A stretch of 64,000 nucleotides of DNA from an uncultured Clostridia bacterium (GTDB lineage Bacteria; Bacillota; Clostridia; Oscillospirales; Ruminococcaceae). A model generated the notes under the pieces. The model had not been told where the DNA came from. It made no database searches and saw only the letters and a list, made by a program, of their open reading frames with translations. Position 1 is the first letter of the stretch. The number at the start of each line of letters is the position of its first letter. Location of the stretch: contig CAMVNQ010000002.1 in NCBI GenBank assembly GCA_947168885.1, positions 124,001 through 188,000 of the forward strand, written 5' to 3'. The translations under genes were made by a program, and so were the position numbers. Positions 13,903 through 23,095 of this stretch are shown here, in pieces.

Positions 13903-15454
13903 ATTGATTTTTTATCTGTTTTGATAACTCAAGCGAAGAATAATTGCCTTCTGTACCGGAGTCCGAATTCGAGGCAGAACCGATGTTTGTTCCCGCGCTG
14001 GCGGAAGAAACTGCGGTTCCCCTTCTCTCCGCCGCAAAATCAATCAAAGCATCAGCAGCGGAACGGCCGCCGGTGAGTCCGCCAAGGTACGACGCACCTG
14101 ATGTTGAAGCCGGATTACTGTTAAGGAATCTTTTTACATTCCCCTCGGTATAGTCGCCGTACATCTGTGCATACTTTTCGGCTGTCTGTTTAAGTGCGTT
14201 GTAGTTCTTGTCCTCAGTCTCAGAAATATACTTGAATATCTCATTGACTTTCGCATCCATGATATATTTGAGTCTGTTCACTACATAACCGTAAGCCGCG
14301 GAAAGATCAGGATTTTTTATTATCGCACCGGCAAAGTCTATGAATCGCTTCTTGTCCTTTAGCTGAAGATAGTTGACTGCGTATGTTATGCTTTCATAAT
14401 AGTTCTGGGATATGATGACATTACCTTCTTCATCGGTGGTCGCTCCGCTCAGGAGCAGAGAAAGATCGTTGTCGGTAAGCTCGTTTATAGCCAGAGCGGA
14501 AGCCATCATTTCTGCGTCGGGATAGCCTTCGATGTTCTTGTCGATCGACGGTGAGATCTTTCTCGAAAGAACACCGTTGCTCAGCATCTTATCGGCCTTC
14601 CACTTTATCTCATCGTAATCTCTCGGAATTGAAACGCTTCTGTTTATAAGGAAGTTTTCCAACATCTTTCTTGAGATATTGTCGAACGAAATATTCACAA
14701 ATGGGCTTGAAAGCGCAACTATCTGATTTTCGTCGATACTTCCGCGTTCGCCGTAAATTACTTTGTTCAGCGGCTCTATTATGATACAGTTGAAATCATA
14801 GTTGTTTGCGGCACAGGCAGCAGCGTTGATATGCCCTTCAAGCAGTGCCGAGAACATACCGGTAAGGTGGAACGCTATACCGCCGAGTTTCTTTCCGGAT
14901 ACAAGCTTTTCCGCTGCCGCGCCGACAGCGGCTTCGGTATAGCCCGAGAACGACTGTGTAGGCACAATGAACGGCGGAGAGAAGCATTTGTTGCTTCCTA
15001 TAAGCGAATTGAACGGTGCCGATCCCATTATCTCATGCTTAACGGTAAATGCGTCCCAGAAAAAGTTTCCGGCACCGTCGGTCGGAAATACCTTTCCGAT
15101 GTGAACGATATAAAGTCCGTTCGGAAGAAGCTCCAGAACAGGCATGATCGCTTTTGAGAGAGGTGCAGATCCGCTGAAGTAGTTATCACATGATTTTGTG
15201 AGACGCGATCCTAAAATCGTCTTTGCCTTATCTATCGAAGAAGTCTGCCAGATAACTCGGTTAGATTCGTTGTTCTTTTCTTTGTACTGTAAATTTATCA
15301 GGCTTTCGCTGCCTGCATAGAACGTTTTCCGGCAGATACCGCTTTTGACCGATGTATCGCATATACCTATGATGCTGTCGCTTGATGTAACACTTGCAAG
15401 CAGAAATTCGCCTGCCGGTCCTTTCATCGATTCAATAGAAACTTCTGTTTTCAT
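13901..15454 (-). CDS. Uncharacterised 517-residue protein
   Basis: No family recognised. No signal peptide or membrane helix is visible. A mixed alpha/beta first half (GPAGEFLLASVTSSDSIIGIC, then KAIMPVLELLPNGLYIVHIGKVF) precedes a helical region (about 265-450). The C-terminus is Ser/Gly/Ala-rich (STSGASYLGGLTGGRSAADAL ... ASAGTNIGSASNSDSG), looking disordered. It follows the two-helix YcxB-like membrane gene by 30 bases on the same strand, with AAAGGA before the ATG, so they probably act together. A regulatory or cell-surface-assembly role is only a guess. Confidence 0.6.
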   Translation of the reverse strand: MKTEVSIESMKGPAGEFLLASVTSSDSIIGICDTSVKSGICRKTFYAGSESLINLQYKEKNNESNRVIWQTSSIDKAKTILGSRLTKSCDNYFSGSAPLSKAIMPVLELLPNGLYIVHIGKVFPTDGAGNFFWDAFTVKHEIMGSAPFNSLIGSNKCFSPPFIVPTQSFSGYTEAAVGAAAEKLVSGKKLGGIAFHLTGMFSALLEGHINAAACAANNYDFNCIIIEPLNKVIYGERGSIDENQIVALSSPFVNISFDNISRKMLENFLINRSVSIPRDYDEIKWKADKMLSNGVLSRKISPSIDKNIEGYPDAEMMASALAINELTDNDLSLLLSGATTDEEGNVIISQNYYESITYAVNYLQLKDKKRFIDFAGAIIKNPDLSAAYGYVVNRLKYIMDAKVNEIFKYISETEDKNYNALKQTAEKYAQMYGDYTEGNVKRFLNSNPASTSGASYLGGLTGGRSAADALIDFAAERRGTAVSSASAGTNIGSASNSDSGTEGNYSSLELSKQIKNQ

Positions 15455-15483
15455 TGTTTTGCATTATCCTTTCGATACCTTTA

Positions 15484-16353
15484 TCAGTCCTGTTCAACTC
15501 TCGCAGCAATAAATTCCGCGAGATCGTTCTGTGAGCTTTTCTGGAAAAGGTGCTTCGGGATGCAGCATACGGATTTATCCCGACAAACGATAGAGATCGA
15601 ATATTTGGTCTCATAGTAATATTTTGCGAAAGACCACGGTATAAGCTCCTTGCCGCAGTAGATGCACTGTTCGATAGCCCCGAACCCGTCCGGCGCGACA
15701 ATGAACACAAGATTTTCGACAGTAGAGACATCATGCTTGAGGAAACCTGAGTATCTGTATCTTGCGATAATGCACATAATGAGGTAAATGATTATACCTA
15801 CACCAAGACCTATAAAGAACGAGATGACAAGATAAAAAATATAGTTGTCATCAAGATTCTTACCTATTCCCCACAAGGCGCAGAATGAACCGACAGCAGC
15901 TAACGCCGCGATGAGCCATATCGGGAAGCGAAGCTTGCTGTAGATGTGTGAGACACTTCCTGCGTTGATCTCTTTTTCGGAATATATACCTGTACCTGTG
16001 AATAAGCTTGTTGAAAGATCGGCATTGGTATAATTGTATTTCGGCGGAACTATCCTGTTTTTGACCTTTATTTCGACATCCTTGACTCCCGAAAGCATAC
16101 CTTCGACTATTGTCCTGAAATGTATGATCTGGAGATTATCGGTGAACGCGTTTTTAGGAAGTACGTACTCTTCCCTTTCAAATGCTATGCGAAAAGAATC
16201 GGATGACTCGGAATATCCTTTTACCGAGCTCCACTCGTAAACCACAGGCTGATCGGTGTCATCATCGAATACCGCGAAGTAATCACCGATGACATAAGTC
16301 TGGTTCGTCTGGCCTACAGAAAGTTTAAATCCCGACAGCGCTTCAAATGCCAT
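15484..16353 (-). CDS. Two-helix membrane protein with YcxB-like C-terminal domain
   Basis: 289 residues. The cytosolic N-terminal part (about 1-135) is beta-rich (KLSVGQTNQTYVIGDYFAVF). Two membrane helices lie near 145-165 and 172-197, and the C-terminal part (VENLVFIVAPDGFGAIEQ ... LIPWSFAKYYYETKYSISIVC) resembles the YcxB-like domain, a pleckstrin-like fold found after two membrane helices. Function unknown. First gene of a pair with the 517-residue protein; GGAAGGA precedes the ATG. Confidence 0.6.
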   Translation of the reverse strand: MAFEALSGFKLSVGQTNQTYVIGDYFAVFDDDTDQPVVYEWSSVKGYSESSDSFRIAFEREEYVLPKNAFTDNLQIIHFRTIVEGMLSGVKDVEIKVKNRIVPPKYNYTNADLSTSLFTGTGIYSEKEINAGSVSHIYSKLRFPIWLIAALAAVGSFCALWGIGKNLDDNYIFYLVISFFIGLGVGIIIYLIMCIIARYRYSGFLKHDVSTVENLVFIVAPDGFGAIEQCIYCGKELIPWSFAKYYYETKYSISIVCRDKSVCCIPKHLFQKSSQNDLAEFIAARVEQD

Positions 16354-16378
16354 TTTTTAAAATCCTTCCTTGAATTCA

Positions 16379-16661
16379 GGGTACCTCTAAAAACCGCTTT
16401 GAATAGAGAAAATGAGTATAATTCTTATGCCGCTTTCAAAAGCGCATCCTTGCGCTCTTCTGGCGGCATAGTCAGAGCATCCTGCTCTGGCGCCAAATGC
16501 AAGGAAAGGCTCCGAATGCTTGCTGGTCTGTCGGTCAGCCCCTCTGTCTCGCAAGCTCGACACCTCCCCGCTGCCGGGGAGACCACGCAAGGTGAGGAGA
16601 CTTGACGAAGCAGTTGGTGCAAGCAGTTCTTTTTCTCTCAAAAGGGTTTTTAGAGGTTCCC
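16379..16661. mobile_element. Miniature inverted-repeat element (MITE), 283 bp
   Basis: The ends are 17-bp inverted repeats with one mismatch: GGGTACCTCTAAAAACC on the left and the complement of GGGAACCTCTAAAAACC on the right. A TTCA target duplication flanks both ends. Inside are several small hairpins, e.g. CTCCCCG-CTGC-CGGGGAG (16564-16581) and CAGAGC/GCTCTG (16474-16490), and no transposase. Open frames across it are low-complexity readings of these hairpins. It needs a transposase supplied elsewhere. Confidence 0.85.
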
Positions 16662-16824
16662 TTCAGTATAATACAGCATAAAAACAGCTTTCTACTGTTA
16701 TATCGTCAGAAATCGGAAAAAGTTTAGCATTCTGACAAAAAAATATTTGTCTTTCCAAGTCTGAGAAAACAGAATACCTTAAAAGGTTTTCCGGAAAAGT
16801 GGAAAGACAAATACATAATACTTA

Positions 16825-17799
16825 TTATCTTGTTCCGCCAAAAAGCTGAATCCAGTAAACGAATCCGTCCTCGGCCTGATAGAATCCGAATCCGACATCC
16901 TTGCCGTCAGTATTGAGTATAGCGTCGCTGTGTGCGCGTGAGATCATCCACATCTCCATTATGAGTTCGGGATCAATACCCTTGCGGGAGAGCTTTCCGT
17001 AGTTTTCGGACGCATATCTGTGGATATAGCCGAATTCCGCGAGAGTCGTGACCCAGCGCTTTCCGTTGGGTCTTGTATGTCCGTTGTCATAATTCGTGGA
17101 AAGTTCTTTGGCTCTTAAAAGCGCAGCGTCGCAAAGTGCCTTGTTGAGCTTAAGCTCATATAGTCCGTGTTCGGCTCTGATCTTGTTTGTTACATCAAGT
17201 GCGGAATGTACATAATCGGAATATGAATCCTCGGAAACAAGATCAAGTGGTTTTACGGAAGCCACCGAGCTTGTTTTCCATCCTTTGAGCACAGCTATTG
17301 CTTTTACCTCGTGTTCCCCGCCCTTTACGTTGAGAACATGACCTTTTTCAAACACATTGGAGTTCTCATCGGGGTCTTTTCCGTTTGTAGTGTAGTATAT
17401 CACGGCATCTTCATTTTCACAGGTAATTGTCACCTTAGCCGTACCGTCAAGCCTGTCGAACACGGTGATCTTCGGCTTCGGGAGCAAGCGCTCGATCTCT
17501 ATAGTCTTGACCTTTCCGACGAGATTGCCGTTTGAGTCATACTCGGCGAGCTTCACAGTCTTCGGCTCACGGAAACCAAGCTTTTTCTTGTAAAGCTGTG
17601 AATCCGTTGTCGGCTCCGAGCCGTCGAGAGTGTAGTATATCTTGTTACCCTCGCTCTTCACAGTCGCTTTGAGAGACGTATAGTCGGCTGTGTAGGTAAG
17701 GTCACATTTCACAGCAGAAGCGGTTACCGGCATTGCCGCCATGCAGCATACAGCACAGATTGCCGCAAATATAGTCTGTATCTTTCTTTTGTTCTTCAT
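16825..17799 (-). CDS. Secreted CAP/SCP-domain protein with two chitobiase-like modules
   Basis: 324 residues from ATG 17799 (GAGGTATTT upstream). A signal peptide (KIQTIFAAICAVCCMAAMPVTASA) is followed by two copies of a small beta module with the motif IYYTLDGSEPTTDS and IYYTTNGKDPDENS (CHB_HEX_C_1 type). The C-terminal CAP domain (about 195-324) carries TNKIRAEHGLYELKLNKALCDAA, NYDNGHTRPNG, YASENYG and SRAHSDAILN. CAP proteins are secreted and mostly of unknown biochemical role; the His/Glu set of the CAP cavity is present. It is co-transcribed with the upstream membrane gene (eight-base gap). Confidence 0.85.
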   Translation of the reverse strand: MKNKRKIQTIFAAICAVCCMAAMPVTASAVKCDLTYTADYTSLKATVKSEGNKIYYTLDGSEPTTDSQLYKKKLGFREPKTVKLAEYDSNGNLVGKVKTIEIERLLPKPKITVFDRLDGTAKVTITCENEDAVIYYTTNGKDPDENSNVFEKGHVLNVKGGEHEVKAIAVLKGWKTSSVASVKPLDLVSEDSYSDYVHSALDVTNKIRAEHGLYELKLNKALCDAALLRAKELSTNYDNGHTRPNGKRWVTTLAEFGYIHRYASENYGKLSRKGIDPELIMEMWMISRAHSDAILNTDGKDVGFGFYQAEDGFVYWIQLFGGTR

Positions 17800-17806
17800 A
17801 AATACC

Positions 17807-18823
17807 TCATTCATCATCTGTAATATCGGGTATATCTGCATCAGAAATATCGTTTCCGAAGTAATTCACAAGTGTTGTAAGCTTATCGGTGTCAAAGTCG
17901 GACTGATAGTGCCAGTCAACATTCAGTATGTATCTGTTCACAAGGTCGTCCGCAACAAAATCTATGGTCCCGAAATTGTACGGAAGCTTGTGCAGATTAT
18001 CGATTATGACCTTGCAGTCCTTCGCAAATTCACGTATCGTCATCTGTGCATCGGAAAAGTTCACGGTAAGATTGATGATGTCTCCGTCCGTGAGATCGGA
18101 AGGAGTATTGTACATCTCCGCGTTTTCTCCGAAGAGCTGAGTCTCTATGTCAACGCTTCTTATGTAGTCCTCGGCAATATTGTCGCGAAGCTCGTTTGCA
18201 AGCATATTCTGTATTCGCTGCTCCGCATAAATACGCTCTCCGGTTCCGGCAGAAGCAACGACAGAAACTATCGAAAGTGCCGATGATAATGCGATAAGAA
18301 GCACGATCACAATGATGCTGCGAATGTCTATCTTTATACGAAGTGAGCTTTTGCGTACCAGCGCAAAAATTATCTCTGCACCAAGGAATATAAGCATCAC
18401 AGGAGCAAGCTTTATTGCCGCATACGCCCCAATCGGAGAAGTCTGCACCGATATAAGCAGCGCAATTCCCATAAAGACGAGTGAAGCCGCAGCAGAAAGA
18501 ACGCCAATGACATAAGTCGGACGTTTTTTGGCGGCAGGCTGTGTGTGCCGCTTTGAAGCGATATGTTCAGAGAATCGTTTGTCGAGATTATCGTTCTCTT
18601 CCGCAATCTCTTTCTTCATACGTTCGACCGCGCTCATGCTTTCACGGAAAATATCCTCGGGAGCAGGCACCGCGGGTTCATCTTCGGGTAAGTCTTTTAT
18701 GACAGGTTCATAAGTATCGGTTTCCGGTATATCGTCTTTAATATCCGGTACAAAGGGTTCACTTTCCGTGCTCTCTGCCTTTTCTTCCTCACCGAACAAT
18801 GTATTCTTAAGGTCTGACAACAT
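17807..18823 (-). CDS. Uncharacterised membrane protein with acidic N-terminus
   Basis: 338 residues from ATG 18823 (alternatives 18838 and 18844). Starts further upstream are ruled out because the promoter -10 box ends at 18852. An acidic, Pro-rich first 90 residues (FVPDIKDDIPETDTYEPVIKD) precede about three hydrophobic helices (ASLVFMGIALLISV, LAPVMLIFLGAEIIFALV, SIIVIVLLIALSSALSIVSVVASA). A soluble C-terminal domain follows (about 195-338). No family recognised; conserved-lineage hypothetical. It may help the secreted CAP protein, with which it shares a transcript. Confidence 0.6.
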   Translation of the reverse strand: MLSDLKNTLFGEEEKAESTESEPFVPDIKDDIPETDTYEPVIKDLPEDEPAVPAPEDIFRESMSAVERMKKEIAEENDNLDKRFSEHIASKRHTQPAAKKRPTYVIGVLSAAASLVFMGIALLISVQTSPIGAYAAIKLAPVMLIFLGAEIIFALVRKSSLRIKIDIRSIIVIVLLIALSSALSIVSVVASAGTGERIYAEQRIQNMLANELRDNIAEDYIRSVDIETQLFGENAEMYNTPSDLTDGDIINLTVNFSDAQMTIREFAKDCKVIIDNLHKLPYNFGTIDFVADDLVNRYILNVDWHYQSDFDTDKLTTLVNYFGNDISDADIPDITDDE

Positions 18824-18851
18824 TTCACCCCTATTCATACACATTTCATTT

Positions 18852-18880
18852 ATTATATCATATTTTATATTAAAATGCAA
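18852..18880 (-). promoter_or_regulatory. Promoter of the membrane protein-CAP protein pair
   Basis: TTGCAT and TATAAT with a 17-bp spacer, leftwards. Confidence 0.75.
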
Positions 18881-18939
18881 GCATTTTTAGCACCGGAAAC
18901 AGGTCAATGCAAATGAGAAATCTTATATATAGCAGAAAA

Positions 18940-18974
18940 ACAGCAGGCAATGACATCCTGCCGCTGCCTGCTGT
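18940..18974 (-). terminator. Terminator of the nfn operon
   Basis: Ten-base-pair stem with arms ACAGCAGGCA and TGCCTGCTGT, followed leftwards by TTTTTC. It lies a few bases past the nfnB stop. Confidence 0.85.
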
Positions 18975-18978
18975 GATA

Positions 18979-20397
18979 TTATTTACCGGATAACGCTTCG
19001 TGTATTGCTTTTGCCGCTGTTTTTCCGGCACCCATAGCCGAGATCACTGTTGCCGCTCCTGTAACGGCATCGCCGCCGGCATAAACGTTCTCGCGAGATG
19101 TAAGGCCGCACTCGTTTACGGTGATACCTCCGCGCTTGTTTACTTCAAGTCCGTCTGTCGTGGATTTTATAAGCGGGTTCGGAGATGTTCCTATAGCCAT
19201 TATCACGGTATCGACATCAAGTTCAAATTCCGAGCCGGGAATATCGCGCGGTGACCTTCTTCCCCGTTCATCCGGCTCACCAAGCTCTGTTCTTATACAT
19301 TTTATCGCACGTACTTTGCCGTTTTTCGGGTCGCGTGGGTCATTTTCGTTCTTATATCCGAGTATCTCGACGGGATTGCATAAAACCCGGAAATCAATAC
19401 CTTCCTCTTTCGCGTGCTCTACCTCTTCATTACGGGCAGGCATTTCAAGCATAGAACGGCGGTAGATGATATATACTTTCTCACCGCCGAGACGAAGTGC
19501 TGTCCTTGCCGCGTCCATAGCGACATTTCCTCCGCCTACGACTGCAACATTCCCGCCTTTCATTATCGGCGTTCTTGAGTCATCAAGATACGCTTTCATA
19601 AGGTTCGAGCGGGTAAGAAACTCGTTCGCCGAATATACTCCGCAGAGCGATTCGCCGGGTATGTTCATAAACATCGGAAGTCCTGCGCCGGAACCTATGA
19701 AAACCGCTTCATAGCCCTGAGCGAAAAGCTCGTCAACTGTAAGTGTTCTGCCGATAATTACGTCTGTCATTATCTCGACTCCGAGATCTTTGAGCGTATT
19801 CACTTCGTCCGCAACTATGATTTTCGGAAGTCTGAACTCGGGGATCCCATAGACAAGAACGCCGCCGGCGGTATGGAGAGCTTCAAAGATCGTAACGGAA
19901 TAGCCTTTCTTCGCGAGATCGCCCGCACAGGTAAGTCCGGAAGGACCTGAACCGATAACTGCAACCTTGTGACCGTTGGGCTCCGGTTTTGACGGCTTTA
20001 TGGTCTTGTTCATCCTGTGTGTATCGGCAACGAAACGCTCAAGACGACCTATTCCGACAGGATCGATTCCAAGCTTTACCCTGAGTGTACATTCCTTTTC
20101 GCACTGATTTTCCTGGGGACAGACTCTTCCGCAGACAGCAGACAGGGACGAGCTTTTCGTTATAACATCGTAAGCACCTTCAATGTCATTCTGCTTGATA
20201 TGCGCAATAAATTCAGGAATATCGATATTTACGGGACATCCCTGTGTACACGGTTTGTTTTTGCAGTTAAGGCATCTCTGCGCTTCCGCCGCAGCTATCT
20301 CTGCGGAATAACCTAGCGCGACCTCATCGAAGTTATGTGCGCGGACTTCCGGCTTCTGAACGGGCATTTCGTGCTTTTTCGGTTCTATTGCAGCCAT
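18979..20397 (-). CDS. nfnB: NADPH-binding large subunit of NADH-dependent ferredoxin:NADP+ oxidoreductase (GltD-like)
   Basis: 472 residues. The N-terminal part has the two cysteine clusters CLNCKNKPCTQGCP and CGRVCPQENQCEKEC for [4Fe-4S] centres. A first FAD Rossmann motif (VIGSGPSGLTCAGDLAKKGY) and an NADPH motif (VVGGGNVAMDAARTALRLG) follow. It resembles glutamate synthase small subunit, but its overlap with an NfnA-type gene and absence of a GltB gene favour Nfn, the electron-bifurcating transhydrogenase linking NADH, NADPH and ferredoxin in anaerobes. The start shares a base with the nfnA stop (TAATG). Confidence 0.85.
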   Translation of the reverse strand: MAAIEPKKHEMPVQKPEVRAHNFDEVALGYSAEIAAAEAQRCLNCKNKPCTQGCPVNIDIPEFIAHIKQNDIEGAYDVITKSSSLSAVCGRVCPQENQCEKECTLRVKLGIDPVGIGRLERFVADTHRMNKTIKPSKPEPNGHKVAVIGSGPSGLTCAGDLAKKGYSVTIFEALHTAGGVLVYGIPEFRLPKIIVADEVNTLKDLGVEIMTDVIIGRTLTVDELFAQGYEAVFIGSGAGLPMFMNIPGESLCGVYSANEFLTRSNLMKAYLDDSRTPIMKGGNVAVVGGGNVAMDAARTALRLGGEKVYIIYRRSMLEMPARNEEVEHAKEEGIDFRVLCNPVEILGYKNENDPRDPKNGKVRAIKCIRTELGEPDERGRRSPRDIPGSEFELDVDTVIMAIGTSPNPLIKSTTDGLEVNKRGGITVNECGLTSRENVYAGGDAVTGAATVISAMGAGKTAAKAIHEALSGK

Positions 20398-21248
20398 TAT
20401 GCCATGCCCCCTTCCGAAGCTCTGAAAAGATTACAGGTCGCTTCTCTCTCGCGTTTCTCGAATTCCGCATACATACGGCTTCTTGAAATAGCCTCGTCAA
20501 AATCTATCTCGTGACCGTCAAATTCGGGTCCGTCAACACACGCAAATCTTGTTTTTCCACCGACGGTAAGGCGGCAGCACCCGCACATTCCCGTACCGTC
20601 GATCATTATAGGATTCATGCTTGCGACAGTCTTTACGTCAAACTCTTTTGTAAGAGCGCACACAAATTTCATCATTATAAGCGGACCTATCGTTATTACT
20701 TCATCGTACTTTTCTCCGCTTTCTATACACTTCCTGAGAGCGTCCGTGACCAAACCCTTTTCGCCCCAGCTTCCGTCATCACTCATGGCGATAAACTTTG
20801 TCGAATGTGAACGGAACTCTTCCTCAAGGATAACAAGTTCCCTGCTTCTGAAACCGGCTATGGAATGCACCTCTGTACCCTGCTCAAAAAGCTTTTTGGC
20901 TACTGGATATGCTATTGCGCAGCCTACACCGCCGCCGACAACAGCGACTTTTTTCATTCCATCCGTTTGTGTCGCACGCCCGAGAGGTCCCGCGAAGCTT
21001 TCTACGCATTCACCCTCATTCAGAGAGTTGAGACGCATTGTTCCCGCACCGACGATCTGGAAAATTATCGTTACCGTACCTTTTACGCGGTCGAAATCAG
21101 CGATAGTAAGCGGTATCCTTTCTGCGTCGGAATGCGAGCGGACGATTATGAACTGGCCGGGTTCGGCTTTTCTCGCTATAAGCGGAGCTTCGATCTCCAT
21201 TAATGTAACTGTCGGATTAAGCTCCTTTTTTCTGATTATTCTGTTCAT
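20397..21248 (-). CDS. nfnA: FAD/[2Fe-2S] small subunit of NADH-dependent ferredoxin:NADP+ oxidoreductase
   Basis: 283 residues with the PyrK/sulfide dehydrogenase-like layout. A flavin beta barrel (PGQFIIVRSHSDAERIPLTIAD) leads to an NAD domain (VAVVGGGVGCAIAYPVAKKL) and then a C-terminal iron-sulfur loop, TGMCGCCRLTVGGKTRFACVDG. Because the true PyrK-PyrD pair lies elsewhere in the window and this gene overlaps nfnB, NfnA is the best call. A promoter (TTTACA and TATAAT, 17 bp) lies 39 bp upstream, divergent from pyrB. Confidence 0.85.
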   Translation of the reverse strand: MNRIIRKKELNPTVTLMEIEAPLIARKAEPGQFIIVRSHSDAERIPLTIADFDRVKGTVTIIFQIVGAGTMRLNSLNEGECVESFAGPLGRATQTDGMKKVAVVGGGVGCAIAYPVAKKLFEQGTEVHSIAGFRSRELVILEEEFRSHSTKFIAMSDDGSWGEKGLVTDALRKCIESGEKYDEVITIGPLIMMKFVCALTKEFDVKTVASMNPIMIDGTGMCGCCRLTVGGKTRFACVDGPEFDGHEIDFDEAISRSRMYAEFEKREREATCNLFRASEGGMA

Positions 21249-21286
21249 TACGGTTCCCTCTTCTGATAGATGAATAAATCTTTATA

Positions 21287-21315
21287 ATTATATCACAATT
21301 TTTCTGTTCTGTAAA
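21287..21315 (-). promoter_or_regulatory. nfn operon promoter
   Basis: TTTACA and TATAAT with a 17-bp spacer, leftwards; divergent from the pyrB promoter. Confidence 0.7.
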
Positions 21316-21373
21316 GTGATTTTACTTAAATTCACGTTATACTTTCCGGAATTCAATATTTTGCAGTTTCCGC

Positions 21374-21402
21374 TTGAAAAAAATGCAGAAATGTGCTATA
21401 AT
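21374..21402 (+). promoter_or_regulatory. pyrB promoter
   Basis: TTGAAA (21374-21379) and TATAAT (21397-21402) with a 17-bp spacer and a TGC extension before the -10. Confidence 0.8.
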
Positions 21403-21430
21403 AATAAAAATCAAAAGGAAGTGCTTAATA

Positions 21431-22507
21431 ATGGCTAAAATATCGCATCTTATCGACCTTAACGACTTTACCCCCGAACAGTGGCATACTATCGTCTCTC
21501 TTGCTCACGAGATAATGAGCGCGCCTATGGTATATGCCGGTGCGTGCAGGGGCAAAATAATGGGAACGCTTTTCTATGAACCTTCGACACGTACACAGAT
21601 GAGCTTCCAGACAGCTATGCTTCGTCTCGGCGGCGGAATCATCGGTTTCGATAATCCTTCCACATCGTCCGTTGCAAAGGGCGAAAATCTTAAAGATACT
21701 ACCAAGATTGTCAGCGGCTATTCCGATATACTTGTAATGCGCCACCCGCTTGAGGGCGCATCAAAGGCTGCGGCGCTCACAGCAGACTGCCCCGTTATAA
21801 ACGCAGGTGACGGCGGACATCTTCACCCGACACAGACGCTTACCGACCTGCTCACCCTCCGCGAGGAGAAAGGTACTCTCGAAGACCTCACTGTCGGCTT
21901 CTGCGGCGACCTTAAAAACGGCAGGACTGTCCATTCCCTGCTCAAAGCACTGTCCTGCTTCAAAGGCAATAAGTTTATCTTCGTCTCGACCCCCGAACTC
22001 AAAGTTCCTACATACATAAAGGACTATGTTTCCGCTAGCGGCAAGACATACGAGGAATACAGCACACTTGAGGAAGTGATGCCGAAACTCGATGTCCTTT
22101 ATATGACACGTATCCAGCGCGAGCGCTTCGGTTCTCCCGAAGAATACGAAAAGCAGAAGCACGTTTATTGCCTTGACGAAAAGAAGATGCAGCTCGGCAA
22201 GAAAGAGCTTATCGTTATGCATCCGCTGCCGCGTGTTGACGAGATAGCTATTGAAGTCGATGACGACCCGAGGGCTATGTATTTCAAGCAGGCTAACTAC
22301 GGAATGTACGTCAGAATGGCATTGATACTCTGTATGATAGATTATAAGCTCGAATCCAAGCCTCTGCTTAACGGAACTATTGTAAAGGACGTTTGCTGCA
22401 CAAATCCGAGATGTATCACTCATACCGAGAAATATCTGCCCCACAGCTTCAGAAAAGCGGGCGATGTTCTCGAATGTGAATACTGCGACGAAAGAATACT
22501 GATATGA
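21431..22507 (+). CDS. pyrB: Aspartate carbamoyltransferase with fused PyrI-type zinc domain
   Basis: 358 residues from ATG 21431; upstream codons overlap the promoter, so the longer reading is not possible. Residues 1-306 are the catalytic chain: FYEPSTRTQMSF, the mobile loop near STSSVAKGENLKDT, HPTQTLTDL, and MHPLPRVDEI. Residues 320-356 form a zinc ribbon (Cys323-x4-Cys328 ... Cys349-x2-Cys352) strikingly like the C-terminus of E. coli PyrI, but the nucleotide-binding allosteric domain of PyrI is missing. It makes carbamoyl-aspartate for pyrimidines. AAGGAAG precedes the start; four genes follow in the same direction. Confidence 0.92.
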   Translation: MAKISHLIDLNDFTPEQWHTIVSLAHEIMSAPMVYAGACRGKIMGTLFYEPSTRTQMSFQTAMLRLGGGIIGFDNPSTSSVAKGENLKDTTKIVSGYSDILVMRHPLEGASKAAALTADCPVINAGDGGHLHPTQTLTDLLTLREEKGTLEDLTVGFCGDLKNGRTVHSLLKALSCFKGNKFIFVSTPELKVPTYIKDYVSASGKTYEEYSTLEEVMPKLDVLYMTRIQRERFGSPEEYEKQKHVYCLDEKKMQLGKKELIVMHPLPRVDEIAIEVDDDPRAMYFKQANYGMYVRMALILCMIDYKLESKPLLNGTIVKDVCCTNPRCITHTEKYLPHSFRKAGDVLECEYCDERILI

Positions 22508-23094
22508 CATTTCCGGTTGTTTATTTCTACGACCATTCCCGTGAAAACAGGAGCCTTGATGACGTTTCGGCTCTTCTTGGGGAAGAACGATATAATTACT
22601 GCAAAAAAATGAAGAATGTTAAAGCGGGGCTATGCTCCGCTTACGCATTTTTGCTGCTTCGCTATGCTCTCAATAAAGAGTTCGGCATCACCGCTGTCCC
22701 CTCCTTTATCCGCGGAGAGCAGGATAAGCCTTTCCTTAGGGACACGCCGGAAATTTTCTTCAATCTCAGCCATTCCGGTACAAGCGAAGTATGTGCTGTT
22801 TCGCGTTCTCCCGTCGGAGTTGACATTCAGGATATACGACCCCTCACAATGCGTGTGGGGAAAAAATTCCTTACTGAAAAAGAGTATGAAAAAGCAGCTC
22901 TTATTACCGATCCCGATGAGCTTTCAAAAGAGCTGTGCCGTATCTGGTGTATTAAGGAAAGCTACGGGAAATTCACGGGCAAAGGCTTTGTTGAAGGATT
23001 CTGTAATTTCGGTGCGGACGACCTCGTGAATGACGGAAAAGTCCGTTTTACATTCAGAAATAACGCATTTATCAGCGTTTGCCGGGAGAGTTGA
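22504..23094 (+). CDS. 4'-phosphopantetheinyl transferase (Sfp type)
   Basis: 196 residues; ATGA overlap with pyrB. The core motifs FNLSHSGTSEVCAVS, VGVDIQDIRP (metal-binding Asp) and IWCIKESYGKFTGKG (Glu and Lys) are in the right order. It transfers the phosphopantetheine arm from CoA to carrier proteins. The length suits a compact Sfp-like enzyme with broad acceptors rather than AcpS, which is about 120 residues. No carrier-protein gene is in the window, so its partner is unknown. Confidence 0.9.
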   Translation: MTFPVVYFYDHSRENRSLDDVSALLGEERYNYCKKMKNVKAGLCSAYAFLLLRYALNKEFGITAVPSFIRGEQDKPFLRDTPEIFFNLSHSGTSEVCAVSRSPVGVDIQDIRPLTMRVGKKFLTEKEYEKAALITDPDELSKELCRIWCIKESYGKFTGKGFVEGFCNFGADDLVNDGKVRFTFRNNAFISVCRES

Positions 23095-23095
23095 A

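Noticed and set aside
16387-16641. Small frames inside the MITE
   Set aside because: They merely read the hairpins of the element and no transposase motif is present.
18979-20397. Glutamate synthase small subunit (gltD)
   Set aside because: No gltB gene is adjacent and the overlapping partner is of NfnA type, so Nfn fits better.
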